From the NCBI GenBank assembly GCA_964230195.1, contig CAXRGH010000027.1, positions 1 through 6,987 on the forward strand: DNA of 6,987 bases, read 5' to 3'. The position numbers and the translations under genes were made by a program. The stretch comes from CAXRGH01 sp964230195 (GTDB lineage: Bacteria; Pseudomonadota; Gammaproteobacteria; Enterobacterales; Alteromonadaceae). Of this stretch, positions 1 through 6,376 are shown piece by piece. Each line of letters starts with the position of its first letter. Position 1 is the first letter of the stretch. Under the pieces are notes generated by a model. That model ran no database searches, was not told the DNA's origin, and worked only from the letters and a program-made list of their open reading frames with translations.

Positions 1-7
1 AGACTGC

Positions 8-47
8 ACGGGTAATTGTGAGACGAAATTCATCAAACAAGACCCGT
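8..47 (+). promoter_or_regulatory. possible antiterminator pairing of the leu leader
   Basis: ACGGGT at 8-13 is the exact reverse complement of ACCCGT at 42-47, the 5' arm of the attenuator terminator. Pairing of 8-13 with 42-47 would prevent the terminator from forming, as segments 2 and 3 do in classical amino-acid operon attenuators. The first reading frame of the window reads Arg-Leu-His-Gly-stop, with TAA at 13-15. This could be the end of a leader peptide, with a ribosome at the stop masking the antiterminator arm, but its start is not in the window. The complementarity is seen; the switch is inferred. Confidence 0.5.
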
Positions 48-65
48 AACATTACGGGTTTTTTT
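42..65 (+). terminator. leu operon attenuator terminator
   Basis: An 8-bp perfect inverted repeat, ACCCGTAA at 42-49 and TTACGGGT at 52-59, runs directly into seven T residues (59-65). This is a textbook intrinsic terminator; the innermost pair probably opens to give a 4-nt loop. It lies about 75 nt before the leuA start, where leucine operons of gammaproteobacteria carry their attenuator. The leader peptide that would sense leucyl-tRNA supply is not visible and should lie mostly upstream of the window. The hairpin is seen directly; its role in leucine attenuation is inferred from position and family knowledge. Confidence 0.85.
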
Positions 66-91
66 GTATCTATTCACAAAAAAAGCGATAC

Positions 92-112
92 TTGTGCCAC
101 ACATGGGCACAA
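92..112 (+). repeat. inverted repeat in the leuA 5' untranslated region
   Basis: TTGTGCC at 92-98 and GGCACAA at 106-112 are perfect reverse complements around a 7-nt loop (99-105). The repeat sits after the attenuator T-run and 16 nt before the leuA Shine-Dalgarno sequence. No T-run follows, so it is not a second terminator. It could fold in the leuA mRNA leader or be a protein-binding dyad; nothing in the sequence decides between these. Confidence 0.4.
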
Positions 113-128
113 CAACAATAACCAGTGC

Positions 129-134
129 GGGAGG
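129..134 (+). promoter_or_regulatory. leuA ribosome binding site
   Basis: GGGAGG at 129-134 lies 4 nt before the ATG at 139. It decides the leuA start: the frame is open further upstream, with an ATG at 103 and a TTG at 64, but neither has a comparable site in front of it, and the TTG lies at the end of the terminator T-run. The 139 start also gives an N-terminus (MSDHVKIFDTTLRDGEQ) that matches the family. Confidence 0.75.
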
Positions 135-138
135 CAGT

Positions 139-1692
139 ATGTCAGACCACGTGAAAATATTTGATACAACACTTAGGGATGGAGAGCAAGCGCTACCAGC
201 AAGCTTAACCGTTAAGGAAAAACTACAAATTGCACTGGCCATAGAACGACTCGGTGTTGATATCATTGAAGCAGGATTCCCTGTCTCTTCACCTGGTGAT
301 TTTGATTCAGTTCAGCAAATTGCTCAACATGTTAAGTCTTCGATTGTGTGCGGTCTATCGCGAGCCGTTGCCGCAGACATCGATGCGTGCGGTGAAGCAC
401 TCAAGGTAGCCGAACGTGGGCGTATTCATACCTTTATTGCAACGTCAGATATTCACGTCAGCAATAAACTCAGAAAATCCCAAGATGAAGTGGTCGAAAT
501 GGCAGTGCGAGCCATTAAACATGCGCGCAAGTACACTGATGATGTGGAATTTTCGTGTGAGGACGCGGGAAGAACGCATATTGACTACCTTTGTAAAATG
601 GTGGAAACCGCCATCAACGCTGGTGCATCTACCGTGAATATTCCAGATACAGTAGGCTATACAACACCCTCTGAATTTGGCGCTATTATCCACCAACTAT
701 TTAACCGCGTACCTAACATTGATAAAGCCACCATTTCCGTCCATTGTCACAATGACCTTGGGCTTGCCGTTGCCAACTCCTTAGCTGCTGTTGAGCAAGG
801 TGCTCGTCAGGTGGAATGTACCATCAATGGTATTGGTGAACGTGCAGGAAATGCGTCTCTTGAAGAAATTGCAATGATCATTCAAACTCGTCAACAATTA
901 TTGAATGTTCAAACCAATATTGTCTCTCAAGAAATCTCAAAGACTTCAAAATTAGTGAGTCAGCTTTGTAACATGCCTGTTCAAGCGAACAAAGCAATTG
1001 TGGGTGCCAATGCGTTTAGCCACTCTTCAGGTATCCATCAAGACGGTGTACTGAAAGCACAAAACACCTATGAAATCATGACACCCGAAAGTGTCGGTAT
1101 CAGTAAAAACAAGTTGAATCTAACCTCACGCTCCGGCCGTCATGTCATTAAACATCGAGTTCATGAATTAGGCTACACCGAAGACGATTACGATCTCGAC
1201 ACCTTATATGCCGCTTTTTTAAAGTTAGCAGACAAAAAAGGTCAAGTATTCGATTACGATCTTGAAGCCTTGATGTTCTTTGACCAACAAAAGCAAGAGC
1301 AGGCTCACTACAGCCTCAAATACCTTCACGCGAATGCCGGTAAAGGTATCCTTCCGAGCGCAACCGTCACATTGCAAATTGGTGAAACTGACAAAACCAT
1401 CTCAGCAATTGGTAACGGTCCAGTTGACGCAGCGTTCAATGCAATTCTGGAAGGATTAGGGCACGAAGATCTGAGCATTGTTGACTTCAAGTTAGACTCA
1501 AAAGGTGAAGGTGCAGATGCACTTGCTCAAGTTAGCTTAGTAGCGGAATATAAGGGCAGACGTTTTAACGGTATCGGGCTAGCAACAGATATAGTAGAAG
1601 CGGGAGTGAAGTCACTCATTTTCGTATTAAATAATACCCACTTGGCCGATCAGATCGACCAGCAAAAACAACGTAAATTGCAGGAGTTATAA
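139..1692 (+). CDS. leuA: 2-isopropylmalate synthase
   Basis: LeuA condenses acetyl-CoA with 2-ketoisovalerate to give 2-isopropylmalate, the first committed step of leucine synthesis in the cytoplasm. The 517-residue product is close to the E. coli enzyme (523). The N-terminal TIM barrel opens with DTTLRDGEQ (residues 9-17; metal ligand D14 and catalytic R13). It carries VHCHNDLG with metal ligands H202 and H204, and GIGERAGNAS with N238. A linker region with SHSSGIHQDG (294-303) follows, then the C-terminal leucine-binding regulatory domain (about 390-517), which is complete, so feedback inhibition by leucine is expected. The start at 139 is set by GGGAGG at 129-134; starting at the ATG at 103 would add 12 residues absent from E. 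coli LeuA. It is the first gene of the operon, behind an attenuator. No key residue is missing. Confidence 0.97.
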   Translation: MSDHVKIFDTTLRDGEQALPASLTVKEKLQIALAIERLGVDIIEAGFPVSSPGDFDSVQQIAQHVKSSIVCGLSRAVAADIDACGEALKVAERGRIHTFIATSDIHVSNKLRKSQDEVVEMAVRAIKHARKYTDDVEFSCEDAGRTHIDYLCKMVETAINAGASTVNIPDTVGYTTPSEFGAIIHQLFNRVPNIDKATISVHCHNDLGLAVANSLAAVEQGARQVECTINGIGERAGNASLEEIAMIIQTRQQLLNVQTNIVSQEISKTSKLVSQLCNMPVQANKAIVGANAFSHSSGIHQDGVLKAQNTYEIMTPESVGISKNKLNLTSRSGRHVIKHRVHELGYTEDDYDLDTLYAAFLKLADKKGQVFDYDLEALMFFDQQKQEQAHYSLKYLHANAGKGILPSATVTLQIGETDKTISAIGNGPVDAAFNAILEGLGHEDLSIVDFKLDSKGEGADALAQVSLVAEYKGRRFNGIGLATDIVEAGVKSLIFVLNNTHLADQIDQQKQRKLQEL

Positions 1693-1694
1693 GC

Positions 1695-2792
1695 ATGTCA
1701 CAAAAGAAAGTAGCCGTATTAGCAGGCGACGGTATAGGCCCAGAGGTGATGTGTGAAGCACTCAAAGTGCTTGAAGCAGTACAACAGAAGTTTAATTTCG
1801 ATCTCAAAATTGCAGAGTTTCCCGTTGGGGGCTATGCCATTGATCATCACGGTCATGCCCTTCCCGAGCATACACTTGCGGGTTGTGAAGAAGCAGATGC
1901 AATTCTATTTGGCTCCATTGGTGGACCAAAGTGGGACAACCTGCCATTAGCAGAACGCCCTGAGCGTGCGGCGTTACTCAAGCTAAGAAGTCATTTTGAC
2001 CTCTTTAGTAATCTACGTCCAGCCAAAATATATCAAGGACTCGAGCACCTATCGCCGTTACGGGCCGATATTGCCGCTAGCGGATTTGATGTTATGGTCA
2101 TTCGCGAGCTTACCAGCGGTATATACTTTGGTGAGCCCAAAGGTATGGCAGGTGAAGGTGAAGAAGAGTATGCCTTTGATACCATGCGTTATTCTCGTAA
2201 AGAAATCAGACGTATCGCTAAAATCGCATTTGAAACAGCAATGAAGCGTGACAAACGTGTCACATCAGTTGATAAAGCCAACGTCTTGACCTGCAGCCGT
2301 CTGTGGCGAGAGATTACCGAAGAGGTAGCAAAAGACTACCCTGAAGTGACATTAGATCACATTTACATTGATAACGCGACCATGCAACTGATCCGCTACC
2401 CCAATAGCTTTGACGTGATGCTATGCTCAAACCTGTTCGGTGACATTATTTCAGATGAGTGTGCAATGATCACAGGTTCAATGGGATTACTTCCGTCAGC
2501 CAGTATCAACGGTGATGGTTTTGGTATGTATGAGCCAGCCGGTGGCTCTGCACCTGACATTGCCAATCAAGGCATTGCAAACCCAATCGCACAAATCCTG
2601 TCGGCAGCGATGATGCTTCGTTATAGTCTCGATCAGGCCGACGCAGCTGATGCAATTGAATCCGCAGTCATAGAGACACTCGCTGACGGCTTCTTGAGTG
2701 CAGAACTATTATCTGCAGACGAGCGAAGCAATGCTAAAGGAACAGAAAGTATTGGCAACTATATTGTGCAAAAGATTCAAGGGGCCGCGTAA
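1695..2792 (+). CDS. leuB: 3-isopropylmalate dehydrogenase
   Basis: LeuB is the cytoplasmic NAD-dependent enzyme that oxidises and decarboxylates 3-isopropylmalate to 2-ketoisocaproate. The 365 residues match the usual family length. Visible signatures are GDGIGPEV (11-18), the substrate loop LRSHFDLFSNLRP (97-109, with R98 and R108), RELTSGIYFGEP (137-148, with R137 and Y144), and catalytic K194 in SVDKANVL. The metal aspartates are D226 (YIDNATM), D250 (LFGD) and D254 (ISDE). GSAPDIA (284-290) belongs to the NAD-binding region. The start lies 2 nt after the leuA stop, and AGGAG at 1682-1686 inside the end of leuA serves as ribosome binding site with 8-nt spacing. The stop codon shares one base with the leuC start, so translational coupling is likely. 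Confidence 0.97.
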   Translation: MSQKKVAVLAGDGIGPEVMCEALKVLEAVQQKFNFDLKIAEFPVGGYAIDHHGHALPEHTLAGCEEADAILFGSIGGPKWDNLPLAERPERAALLKLRSHFDLFSNLRPAKIYQGLEHLSPLRADIAASGFDVMVIRELTSGIYFGEPKGMAGEGEEEYAFDTMRYSRKEIRRIAKIAFETAMKRDKRVTSVDKANVLTCSRLWREITEEVAKDYPEVTLDHIYIDNATMQLIRYPNSFDVMLCSNLFGDIISDECAMITGSMGLLPSASINGDGFGMYEPAGGSAPDIANQGIANPIAQILSAAMMLRYSLDQADAADAIESAVIETLADGFLSAELLSADERSNAKGTESIGNYIVQKIQGAA

Positions 2793-4195
2793 TGGCAAAA
2801 ACACTATACGATAAAATTTGGAACGCACACATCATTCATCAGCAAGGTGATGATACGCTACTGTATATAGATAGACACATGATCCACGAAGTGACCTCTC
2901 CACAGGCTTTTGCTGGATTAGAAGAGGCTGGACGTAAAGTCAGATGCCCTGAACGCACCTACGCTACTATGGATCACAGTATCTCTACTCGCTCACTCGC
3001 GATTGATGCCTGTGGCCCTACAAATCAATTACAGTTACAAACGCTAGCGAAGAATTGTGAAAAGCACAACATCACTTTGTTCCCCGTTGGTCACCACAAG
3101 CAAGGCATTGTTCACATTATTGCGCCTGAACTTGGCCTTATTCAACCTGGCATGACCGTTGTTTGCGGTGACAGCCACACAGCAACACATGGAGCATTCG
3201 GCGCCCTTGCATTTGGTATCGGCACATCGCAAGTTGAACACGTGTTTGCCACTCAGACGCTTCCACAAAACAAAGCCAAGAACATGCGCGTTACCGTAGA
3301 CGGTGAATTAGCGCCGGGCACCACCTCAAAAGATATTATCTTGGCCATCATAGGCAAAATTGGACATGCTGGAGCAACCGGTTGTGTCATTGAATATGCG
3401 GGATCTGCAATCCGTCAGTTGGATATGGAAGCGCGTATGACCATTTGTAATATGAGTATTGAGGCTGGTGCAAAAGCGGGGCTTGTTGCACCTGACGATA
3501 TCACATTCGACTATATTAAAGGGCGTGAATACGCGCCAACTGGTGATGATTGGACACAAGCCGTTACTGAGTGGAAAACATTATCAACAGATGCTGATGC
3601 TGTATTTGATATTGAAGTTGAGCTTGCAGCTGAAGATATTAAACCACAGGTGACTTGGGGCACTAATCCAGGACAGGTGATCGCGTTTGATCAGCCAATT
3701 CCGGAACCAGAGTCATTCTCCGATCCCGTTGAACAGGAATCAGCAAAACTAGCACTTCAATATATGGGATTAACAGCAGGTCAGAAATTATCGGACTTAG
3801 CCGTATCACACGTCTTTATTGGTTCATGTACTAACGGGCGTATTGAAGATTTACGTGCAGCGGCATTGATCGCGAAGCAAGGCAAAGTTGCAGACAGTGT
3901 CACTGCGATTGTTGTTCCAGGCTCTCAACAGGTCAAAGCCCAAGCGGAAGCAGAAGGCTTACACACTGTGTTTGAAGCGGCAGGGTTTGAATGGCGCTTA
4001 CCGGGCTGTTCAATGTGTCTAGGTATGAACGATGATCTACTGCAAGACGGAGACCGATGCGCATCAACCAGTAATCGTAATTTTGAAGGCCGTCAAGGTC
4101 GTGGGGCTAGAACACACCTCGTCAGTCCTGCAATGGCCGCTGCCTCTGCACTTACGGGTAGTTTTGTTGACCTTAATTTATTTAGAGAGAACTAG
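2792..4195 (+). CDS. leuC: 3-isopropylmalate dehydratase large subunit
   Basis: LeuC is the iron-sulfur subunit of isopropylmalate isomerase. With LeuD it converts 2-isopropylmalate to 3-isopropylmalate through dehydration and rehydration in the cytoplasm. The 467 residues match E. coli LeuC (466). The aconitase-type [4Fe-4S] cysteines are C346 in GSCTNGR and C406 and C409 in PGCSMCLG. Other family motifs are DRHMIHEVTSPQAF (27-40), CGDSHTATHGAFGALAFGIGT (about 125-145) and SNRNFEGRQGRG (427-438). One small departure is MEARMT at 212-217, where the family usually has MEGRMT. The ATG overlaps the leuB stop by one base (TAATG), and AAGGGG at 2779-2784 is the likely ribosome binding site. It is complete and appears functional. 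Confidence 0.97.
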   Translation: MAKTLYDKIWNAHIIHQQGDDTLLYIDRHMIHEVTSPQAFAGLEEAGRKVRCPERTYATMDHSISTRSLAIDACGPTNQLQLQTLAKNCEKHNITLFPVGHHKQGIVHIIAPELGLIQPGMTVVCGDSHTATHGAFGALAFGIGTSQVEHVFATQTLPQNKAKNMRVTVDGELAPGTTSKDIILAIIGKIGHAGATGCVIEYAGSAIRQLDMEARMTICNMSIEAGAKAGLVAPDDITFDYIKGREYAPTGDDWTQAVTEWKTLSTDADAVFDIEVELAAEDIKPQVTWGTNPGQVIAFDQPIPEPESFSDPVEQESAKLALQYMGLTAGQKLSDLAVSHVFIGSCTNGRIEDLRAAALIAKQGKVADSVTAIVVPGSQQVKAQAEAEGLHTVFEAAGFEWRLPGCSMCLGMNDDLLQDGDRCASTSNRNFEGRQGRGARTHLVSPAMAAASALTGSFVDLNLFREN

Positions 4196-4199
4196 GATA

Positions 4200-4790
4200 A
4201 TGGCAGAATTTACAACACACCAAGGCAAAGCCGTTATATTGGATCAGGCCAACATCGACACTGACCAAATTATTCCAAAGCAGTTTCTTACTTCAGTGAG
4301 CCGTAAAGGTTATGGTAAGCATTTGTTCCATGATTGGCGTTATACCAATGACGCGGGCACCGAGCTTAACCCTACGTTCGCGTTAAATCAGGCTGAAAAT
4401 CAAGGTGCCTCAATCTTAATTACAAGAGAGAACTTCGGCTGTGGCTCAAGTAGGGAACACGCACCATGGGCTTTAACCGATTATGGCTTCCGAGCCATTA
4501 TTGCCCCCAGTTTTGCCGACATTTTTTACGGTAATTGCATGAACAATCAATTACTTCCTCTTACATTGGATAATGAGGTTATTGACGCTATTATCGCATC
4601 GGGAACAACAGAATTAACGATTGATTTACCAGCACAGACACTGAGCTACGGGGAAAACACCGTTGAATTTGAGATTGACAGTGTGGGCAAAGAAAAGCTA
4701 GTTAAGGGACTAGATGCTATTGGTCAAACCCTTTTACTAGCCGATAAAATCAGTGAGTACGAGTCTTCCATGCCAAGCTGGAAACGCTAG
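4200..4790 (+). CDS. leuD: 3-isopropylmalate dehydratase small subunit
   Basis: LeuD is the small (swivel-domain) subunit that completes the isopropylmalate isomerase active site with LeuC. The 196 residues are close to E. coli LeuD (201). Family motifs are NIDTDQIIPKQFL (18-30), HLFHDWRY (41-48), ENFGCGSSREHAPWAL (77-92), IAPSFADIFYGN (101-112) and the C-terminal GLDAIGQTL (170-178). I chose the ATG at 4200, 4 nt after the leuC stop, because it gives the MAEFTTHQGKAV start typical of the family; the same frame stays open back into leuC but encodes nothing LeuD-like there. The ribosome binding site is modest: AGGA at 4194-4197 is very close, and AGAGAGA at 4184-4190 is better spaced. Coupling to leuC translation probably matters. 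Confidence 0.96.
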   Translation: MAEFTTHQGKAVILDQANIDTDQIIPKQFLTSVSRKGYGKHLFHDWRYTNDAGTELNPTFALNQAENQGASILITRENFGCGSSREHAPWALTDYGFRAIIAPSFADIFYGNCMNNQLLPLTLDNEVIDAIIASGTTELTIDLPAQTLSYGENTVEFEIDSVGKEKLVKGLDAIGQTLLLADKISEYESSMPSWKR

Positions 4791-4807
4791 ATAACTGAGT
4801 ACAATCA

Positions 4808-6082
4808 ATGTCAGAATTGAACGACACGGCTGAGAATCCAAATCTCTGTATCATCGATATTGGTGACCTTCGCATAGGCATGTATGTCAACCGTGTCTGT
4901 GCGCAACTCGGCCATGTTAATTTGAAAAGCAGCGGCGTGGTAAAGTCGCAGCAGGTTGTTGATCACCTTGTTGATAAAGGTGTTCTTTCCGTTGAAATTG
5001 ATTTGTCAAAGGGAGAAACGGGCTCTGAAGTAGCGGAACCCGAATCAGTCACGAAAGAAGGGGTTGTGAGTACTGATGAAATTTCAAATAGCGAGGATCA
5101 TCAGGACAATCTCAAGGAAATTTCACTCAAGGATTATCCCCCAGTCAACTTTGATAGCTGCCAAAAACTCTACGGCGACGCATTTCTATTACAAAAACAG
5201 TTACGTAAAGATCTTGAGAATCACAACCGAGTATCGTCAGATGCGATTAAGGATGTTGTTGACCACCTTTGTCATAGTCTGAGTTTAAATTCAGATGCAA
5301 TGGTTGCCCTAACCTTACTGAAAAATAAGCAATCATTTTTCTTAGAACAAGGGATTAATAACGCGATACTTGCAGTAAGTTTTGCAACACACTTGGGATT
5401 AATTGAAGCGGAAATCCAAGCATTGGGTGCTGCGGCACTATTGATGGATATCGGCATGACTCATATACCGGACCGCATTATCAATAAACCAACTAAACTC
5501 TCAGTGAGTGACAAGCTCACGGTTCAACAGCATGTCAAAATGAGCATTCGGCTTTTGGAACGTATTGAGGATTTAGACGTATCAGGTATTCGGTCGCTGA
5601 TTTACGAACATCACGAGCGAATTGATGGTTCAGGTTATCCTAATTTACTGTCGGGCGATCAAATATCAAAGAGTGGGCAGATCTTGGGCCTTGTGGATAG
5701 TTACAATGCTATGACTAGCGAGCGTCCGTACCGACGAGCGATGACGCCCAATAGTGCCCTATCACAGCTGCTAAAAAATAACACTTGCTACTCGGCTGAG
5801 TTAGTACAAAGCTTTATACGAGCAATGGGTATTCACCCTATTGGCTCTTTGGTCAAACTGAAAAGTGGAAAACTCGCGATTATTATACGCCAAGACACTC
5901 AATCCCTTACAAAACCGGTTGTCATTGCCTTCTACAGCGTTTCCGCAAAGCATCCTATTGCTGCACAACGAATTGATCTCGCGCAGAACTCAGACGAAAT
6001 AGAATGCGCAGTGCACCCAAAAGACTATAACCTAGATCACAAACAGTTCCTGCTGGAATACCTGATCCCTAACGTGTTTTGA
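4808..6082 (+). CDS. DUF3391 and degenerate HD-GYP domain protein
   Basis: This 424-residue protein has the layout of bacterial DUF3391/HD-GYP proteins, which as a family hydrolyse cyclic di-GMP. Residues 13-66 resemble DUF3391 (DIGDLRIGMYV at 17-27). Residues 67-108 are an acidic, probably disordered linker. The HD-GYP fold spans about 160-345. The GYP half is well kept: H242, HHERIDGSGYP (268-278), D297 and TSERPYR (303-309). The HD half is broken. The first-helix motif HS reads QG (181-182), HDIGK reads MDIGM (213-217), and YDA reads YNA (299-301). Loss of H213 and K217 equivalents predicts weak or no phosphodiesterase activity. A C-terminal segment (345-424) follows, as in many relatives. 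There is no signal peptide or membrane segment. The start lies 17 nt after leuD with only a weak GAG (4797-4799) as ribosome binding site, and no terminator intervenes. Family assignment is secure; inactivity and target are inferred. Confidence 0.9.
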   Translation: MSELNDTAENPNLCIIDIGDLRIGMYVNRVCAQLGHVNLKSSGVVKSQQVVDHLVDKGVLSVEIDLSKGETGSEVAEPESVTKEGVVSTDEISNSEDHQDNLKEISLKDYPPVNFDSCQKLYGDAFLLQKQLRKDLENHNRVSSDAIKDVVDHLCHSLSLNSDAMVALTLLKNKQSFFLEQGINNAILAVSFATHLGLIEAEIQALGAAALLMDIGMTHIPDRIINKPTKLSVSDKLTVQQHVKMSIRLLERIEDLDVSGIRSLIYEHHERIDGSGYPNLLSGDQISKSGQILGLVDSYNAMTSERPYRRAMTPNSALSQLLKNNTCYSAELVQSFIRAMGIHPIGSLVKLKSGKLAIIIRQDTQSLTKPVVIAFYSVSAKHPIAAQRIDLAQNSDEIECAVHPKDYNLDHKQFLLEYLIPNVF

Positions 6083-6162
6083 TACAAAAAACCCGGAAGT
6101 GCCCGTCACTAGAACAAAAAATGCTCCCACTACTAATTACCAATTCTCAAGCGCTCTGAGAG

Positions 6163-6184
6163 AAAGTGGAGAGGCCCCACTTTT
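6163..6184 (+). terminator. candidate terminator of the leu/HD-GYP operon
   Basis: AAAGTGG (6163-6169) and CCACTTT (6177-6183) form a 7-bp stem around a 7-nt loop, ending in four T residues (6181-6184). It is the best + strand terminator candidate after the HD-GYP stop at 6082. The T-run is short and overlaps the stem, so termination may be weak or leaky. Confidence 0.4.
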
Positions 6185-6210
6185 GAAAGCTAAGTGTAGA
6201 TCCGCACCGA

Positions 6211-6231
6211 AAATGCAATGCGATTGCATTT
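6211..6231. repeat. 9-bp perfect inverted repeat
   Basis: AAATGCAAT (6211-6219) and ATTGCATTT (6223-6231) are perfect reverse complements separated by GCG. No clear T-run follows on the + strand, and only three T residues precede on either side within the stem. It could be a hairpin in the operon's 3' RNA or a protein-binding site; the sequence alone does not say. Confidence 0.5.
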
Positions 6232-6244
6232 ATGAAAAATCCAT

Positions 6245-6281
6245 TCTCATTTAAGCTGAAAAAATCTCATTTAGATTGAAA
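6245..6281. repeat. imperfect 17-bp direct repeat
   Basis: Two units, 6245-6261 and 6265-6281, share TCTCATTTA, then a differing triplet (AGC versus GAT), then TGAAA. They match at 14 or more of 17 positions, with a 20-nt period. The region is AT-rich and near no promoter I can see, so this may be a small local duplication rather than a binding site. Confidence 0.4.
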
Positions 6282-6293
6282 TCAAACAGGCAT

Positions 6294-6315
6294 AAAAAAC
6301 GAGCCATAAAGCTCG
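6294..6315 (-). terminator. terminator of the minus-strand lipoprotein gene
   Basis: Read on the minus strand, CGAGC (6315-6311) and GCTCG (6304-6300) form a GC-rich stem around a 6-nt loop. A-T pairs and a G-T pair can extend it, and it is followed at once by six T residues (6299-6294). It lies about 60 nt past the stop of the minus-strand gene. On the + strand no T-run follows the stem, so it should work mainly in the minus direction. Confidence 0.75.
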
Positions 6316-6338
6316 CTTAAAACCGTCTAATTCATAAA

Positions 6339-6353
6339 AATTGATAATCAATT
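6339..6353. repeat. 15-bp odd palindrome
   Basis: AATTGAT (6339-6345) and ATCAATT (6347-6353) are perfect reverse complements around a single central A. The stem is AT-only apart from one G-C pair, so it is a poor RNA hairpin. It lies in the 3' untranslated stretch of the minus-strand gene. It may be chance in AT-rich DNA. Confidence 0.3.
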
Positions 6354-6376
6354 CGGGGCTGACTGATTACTGGGGT

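Larger units (their letters stand above)
6083..6376. other. intergenic region without a supported gene
   Basis: This 294-nt convergent gap between the HD-GYP gene and the minus-strand lipoprotein gene is AT-rich. It contains only very short reading frames, none with a ribosome binding site. It is rich in dyads: hairpin candidates at 6163-6184, 6211-6231 and 6294-6315, a palindrome at 6339-6353, and an imperfect direct repeat at 6245-6281. I see no tRNA and no recognised RNA gene. Confidence 0.7.

Noticed and set aside
64..138. N-terminal extension of leuA from the TTG at 64 or the ATG at 103
   Set aside because: The strong GGGAGG at 129-134 and the family-typical N-terminus support 139. The extension overlaps the terminator T-run and the 5' untranslated dyad, and gives residues absent from E. 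coli LeuA.
3326..3559. Minus-strand frames of 60-80 codons opposite leuC, and similar ones opposite leuA
   Set aside because: They are shadows of strongly conserved + strand genes, without ribosome binding sites or recognisable products.
4032..4199. Upstream extension of the leuD frame inside leuC
   Set aside because: It overlaps the conserved 3' end of leuC and encodes no LeuD-like residues; LeuD proteins begin at the ATG at 4200.
6120..6158. 12-codon frame with four Leu codons (MLPLLITNSQAL) before the hairpin at 6163, like a second leader peptide and attenuator
   Set aside because: It has no ribosome binding site, no leucine-related gene follows on the + strand, and no alternative pairing for the hairpin is evident. 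Probably chance.
6232..6279. 15-codon frame (MKNPFSFKLKKSHLD) as a small protein
   Set aside because: No Shine-Dalgarno sequence; it starts at the edge of an inverted repeat and is made largely of the AT-rich direct repeat.
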